From: Jeotgalibacillus marinus
GTDB taxonomy: Bacteria; Bacillota; Bacilli; Bacillales; Jeotgalibacillaceae
NCBI RefSeq assembly: GCF_040801915.1
Contig: NZ_JBFMIA010000019.1
Location: 1-42,179 of the forward strand
Length of the DNA stretch: 42,179 bases
Direction of reading: 5' to 3'
Numbering within the stretch: position 1 is the first letter of the stretch; the number at the start of each line of letters is the position of its first letter. Under the pieces are notes generated by a model. That model ran no database searches. It saw nothing but the letters and a program-made list of their open reading frames with translations, and was not told where the DNA came from. Below are positions 40,895 through 42,179 of the stretch, in pieces. The position numbers and the translations under genes were made by a program.

Positions 40895-41389
40895 TTGAGT
40901 AATTCTCATTGCTCAAAAGTTAATTGGTTTAAAATTGGCATTCTCTTTTTTCTAGGTGGATTTTTACTCCTTGGGTTATTCTTCGTCCTATTTTTTGGTG
41001 AAAAAGTAAATCAACAGCCTAATGAGGATTGGAATTTTATTCCTGTTAACTTTACAGAAGTGGATCAATCACATACTGTGTATGAAAACAAAGGAGGATC
41101 TCAACCTGTTCTTGCTTCGTTTTTCTTCGCGACAAACCCGAACAATGCGGATTTAACTTCTGACGCTTGTACCGCTGAAGTTACAATGGAAACGAAAAGC
41201 GGAAACCTTTCGAAAACAATCACATTCGATCCTGGTCCTGACATGCTTGGTAATGGTAAGCATCTACCTGCAATATTAGTTGGTAAAAAAGTGAATAAAG
41301 TGACCGTAAAAGCTACCGAGATAGAAGATGGTGAATTTAAAGTATGTAGAATGATTTTTAATGGAGTTAATGGAAGTGACCTTGATTGA
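40895..41389 (+). CDS. Membrane-anchored extracellular protein, paralog 1
   Basis: The 164-residue protein starts at TTG 40895 after AAGGGGGGTG. The short cytoplasmic head MSNSHCSKVNWFK leads into one membrane helix (about 14-34), then about 130 outside residues rich in beta-strand pattern (SHTVYENKGGSQPVLASFFF, CTAEVTMETKSGNLSKTITF, LPAILVGKKVNKVTVKATEI). Two Cys in the outer domain (DACTAEV, KVCRMIF) could form a disulfide. The family is not recognised. It is about 85% like paralog 2 and shares its upstream sequence. Confidence 0.8.
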   Translation: MSNSHCSKVNWFKIGILFFLGGFLLLGLFFVLFFGEKVNQQPNEDWNFIPVNFTEVDQSHTVYENKGGSQPVLASFFFATNPNNADLTSDACTAEVTMETKSGNLSKTITFDPGPDMLGNGKHLPAILVGKKVNKVTVKATEIEDGEFKVCRMIFNGVNGSDLD

Positions 41390-41427
41390 TTGGACTGTTG
41401 GATCGAACAATTCTTATAGAAATAACA

Positions 41428-41463
41428 AAGACCGCCTTGTACAATAGCTTACTTGGTGGTCTT
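41428..41463 (+). terminator. Terminator-like hairpin of paralog 1
   Basis: AAGACCGCC pairs with GGTGGTCTT with one G-T pair and an 18-base loop. The T-run is poor (AGCTTTG). Confidence 0.55.
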
Positions 41464-41518
41464 AGCTTTGGGCTGGTTATACCGTTTTTAACTACAATAG
41501 CTGATATTTTTCACATCA

Positions 41519-42129
41519 GCCCCCTATATGAATACATTATTAAATCCAATAATTCTTTTTTGGGGGTGTAAAATTGAGTAATTCTCATTGCTCAAAAATT
41601 AATTGGTTAAAAATTGGAATTCTCTTTTTTCTAGGTGGATTTTTACTCCTTGGGTTATTCTTCGTCATATTCTTTGGTGTAAAAGTCAATCAACAGCCTA
41701 ATGAAAATTGGTTAAATATTCCAGTAAACTTAACGGAAGTGGACCAATCACATACTGTGTATGAAAACAAAGGTGGATCTCAACCTGTTCTTGCTTCGTT
41801 TTTCTTCGAGACAAACAATTTCGATGAGAATTTAACTTCGGACGCTTGTACCGCTGAAGTGACAATGGAAACGAAAAACGGAAACCTTTCGAAAACGATC
41901 ACATTCGATCCTGATCCTTTTCCTGGTAATGGTAACCACCTACCTGCAATATTAGTTGGTAAAAAAGTGAATAAAGTGACCGTAAAAGCTACCGAAATAG
42001 AAGATGGTGAAGTATGTAGAATGGTTTTTGAGGGCGCTAATGGAAGTGACCTTGATTGATTGGACTGTTGGATCAAGAACCGTTCTTATAGAAATAACAA
42101 AGACCGCCTTGTACAATCGTTTACTGAAG
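41519..42129 (+). repeat. Tandem duplication, second unit
   Basis: The unit from CCCCCTATATGAATACATTA through the gene to AAAGACCGCCTTGTACAAT repeats 40842-41450. Upstream bases, the TTG start, the coding region and the left arm of the terminator are all shared, so the whole transcription unit was copied. Confidence 0.85.
41574..42059 (+). CDS. Membrane-anchored extracellular protein, paralog 2
   Basis: The 161-residue protein starts at TTG 41574 after GGGGGTG. Head MSNSHCSKINWLK, one membrane helix and the same outer domain as paralog 1, with differences concentrated in the loops after FFFET and in FDPDPFPGNGNHLP. Both Cys are kept. It is the last gene before an IS3-type element. Confidence 0.8.
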   Translation: MSNSHCSKINWLKIGILFFLGGFLLLGLFFVIFFGVKVNQQPNENWLNIPVNLTEVDQSHTVYENKGGSQPVLASFFFETNNFDENLTSDACTAEVTMETKNGNLSKTITFDPDPFPGNGNHLPAILVGKKVNKVTVKATEIEDGEVCRMVFEGANGSDLD

Positions 42130-42179
42130 TGACCCCAAAAAGTTAGACAGGTTATATCATTAGGCAACTTGTTGGGTAT
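42130..42179 (-). mobile_element. End of an IS3-family insertion sequence (runs off the window)
   Basis: TGACCCCAAAAAGTTAGACA (42130-42149) and the next bases match the terminal repeat type of IS150/IS3 elements. The left arm and part of the loop of paralog 2's terminator are present to 42129 and the right arm is missing, so the element lies inside that hairpin. Confidence 0.8.
42160..42179 (-). CDS. Transposase OrfB, last codons (partial)
   Basis: Read on the minus strand the frame ends T-Q-Q-V-A-stop, placed ten bases or so inside the terminal repeat, as the end of an IS3 orfB would be. Only six codons are visible, so the assignment rests on the repeat. Confidence 0.45.

Noticed and set aside
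41386..41571. 61-codon plus-strand frame between the two paralogs
   Set aside because: It reads through the terminator and promoter region of the tandem unit and has no ribosome site of its own.

Overview
The window looks like a chromosomal segment from a low-GC, Gram-positive, spore-forming Bacillaceae species. The reasons are AGGAGG-type ribosome sites with frequent TTG/GTG starts, close relatives of Bacillus subtilis loci (yclNOPQ, yuiD, yhfF, citR/citA), Fur/PerR-type iron boxes, many U-rich intrinsic terminators, and promoters resembling those read by the sporulation factor sigma-K. The species is not identifiable from sequence alone. There are no rRNA or tRNA genes and no CRISPR array.

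Layout. 1-535: the 5' end of a small Cys-containing protein gene and two gene scraps. 536-6000: an acetyltransferase, a short-chain dehydrogenase and a complete Fur-controlled siderophore importer (yclN-O-P-Q order). 6140-8050: a self-controlled XRE regulator with a membrane partner, an ASCH protein and a YuiD-like PAP2 protein. 8566-12400: an MFS exporter and the FetAB-type iron exporter with three Fur/PerR-like boxes. 12686-17288: a coiled-coil membrane protein, a MerR regulator divergent from a CPBP membrane protease, an NTF2-like protein, a second acetyltransferase and a methyltransferase, with several decayed gene pieces between. 17371-21785: citR/citA. The 3' end of citA is repeated 2.24 kb downstream, and between the copies lie a PadR regulator with its HAAS-domain membrane partner, a 56-residue cysteine-rich peptide gene, and a membrane protein remnant. 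21808-27820: an FbpABC-like ABC importer, a Bcr/CflA exporter and a 46-residue protein gene; all three have terminator-like hairpins in their leaders.

28000-32525 is the most unusual region. It is an array of four related genes for membrane-anchored right-handed beta-helix (NosD-like) proteins: two apparently complete, one that lost its start, and one 3' fragment. They lie beside a small membrane protein gene and an IS3-family scrap. Three of the transcription units carry near-identical sigma-K-like promoters (AC, 17-19 bases, CATAARGTATA), so I infer expression in the mother cell during sporulation and a role at the spore surface. A further beta-helix scrap lies at the left edge of the window.

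32595-36292: two tandem LacI regulators made by a duplication that also copied part of a YczE-like gene, plus a HAD phosphatase. 36811-40713: a GlsB-like stress protein, and a NUDIX hydrolase that converges on and overlaps a PLD/SF2-helicase gene whose reading frame is broken by one in-frame TAA. 40895-42179: two tandem paralogous membrane-anchored proteins with TTG starts; an IS3-type element has inserted in the terminator of the second.

Themes: iron import and export, drug export, probable spore-surface proteins, and much local duplication and decay. Four clusters of an intergenic repeat built on TTCGATA and TATCCGC words are scattered through 6-16 kb.
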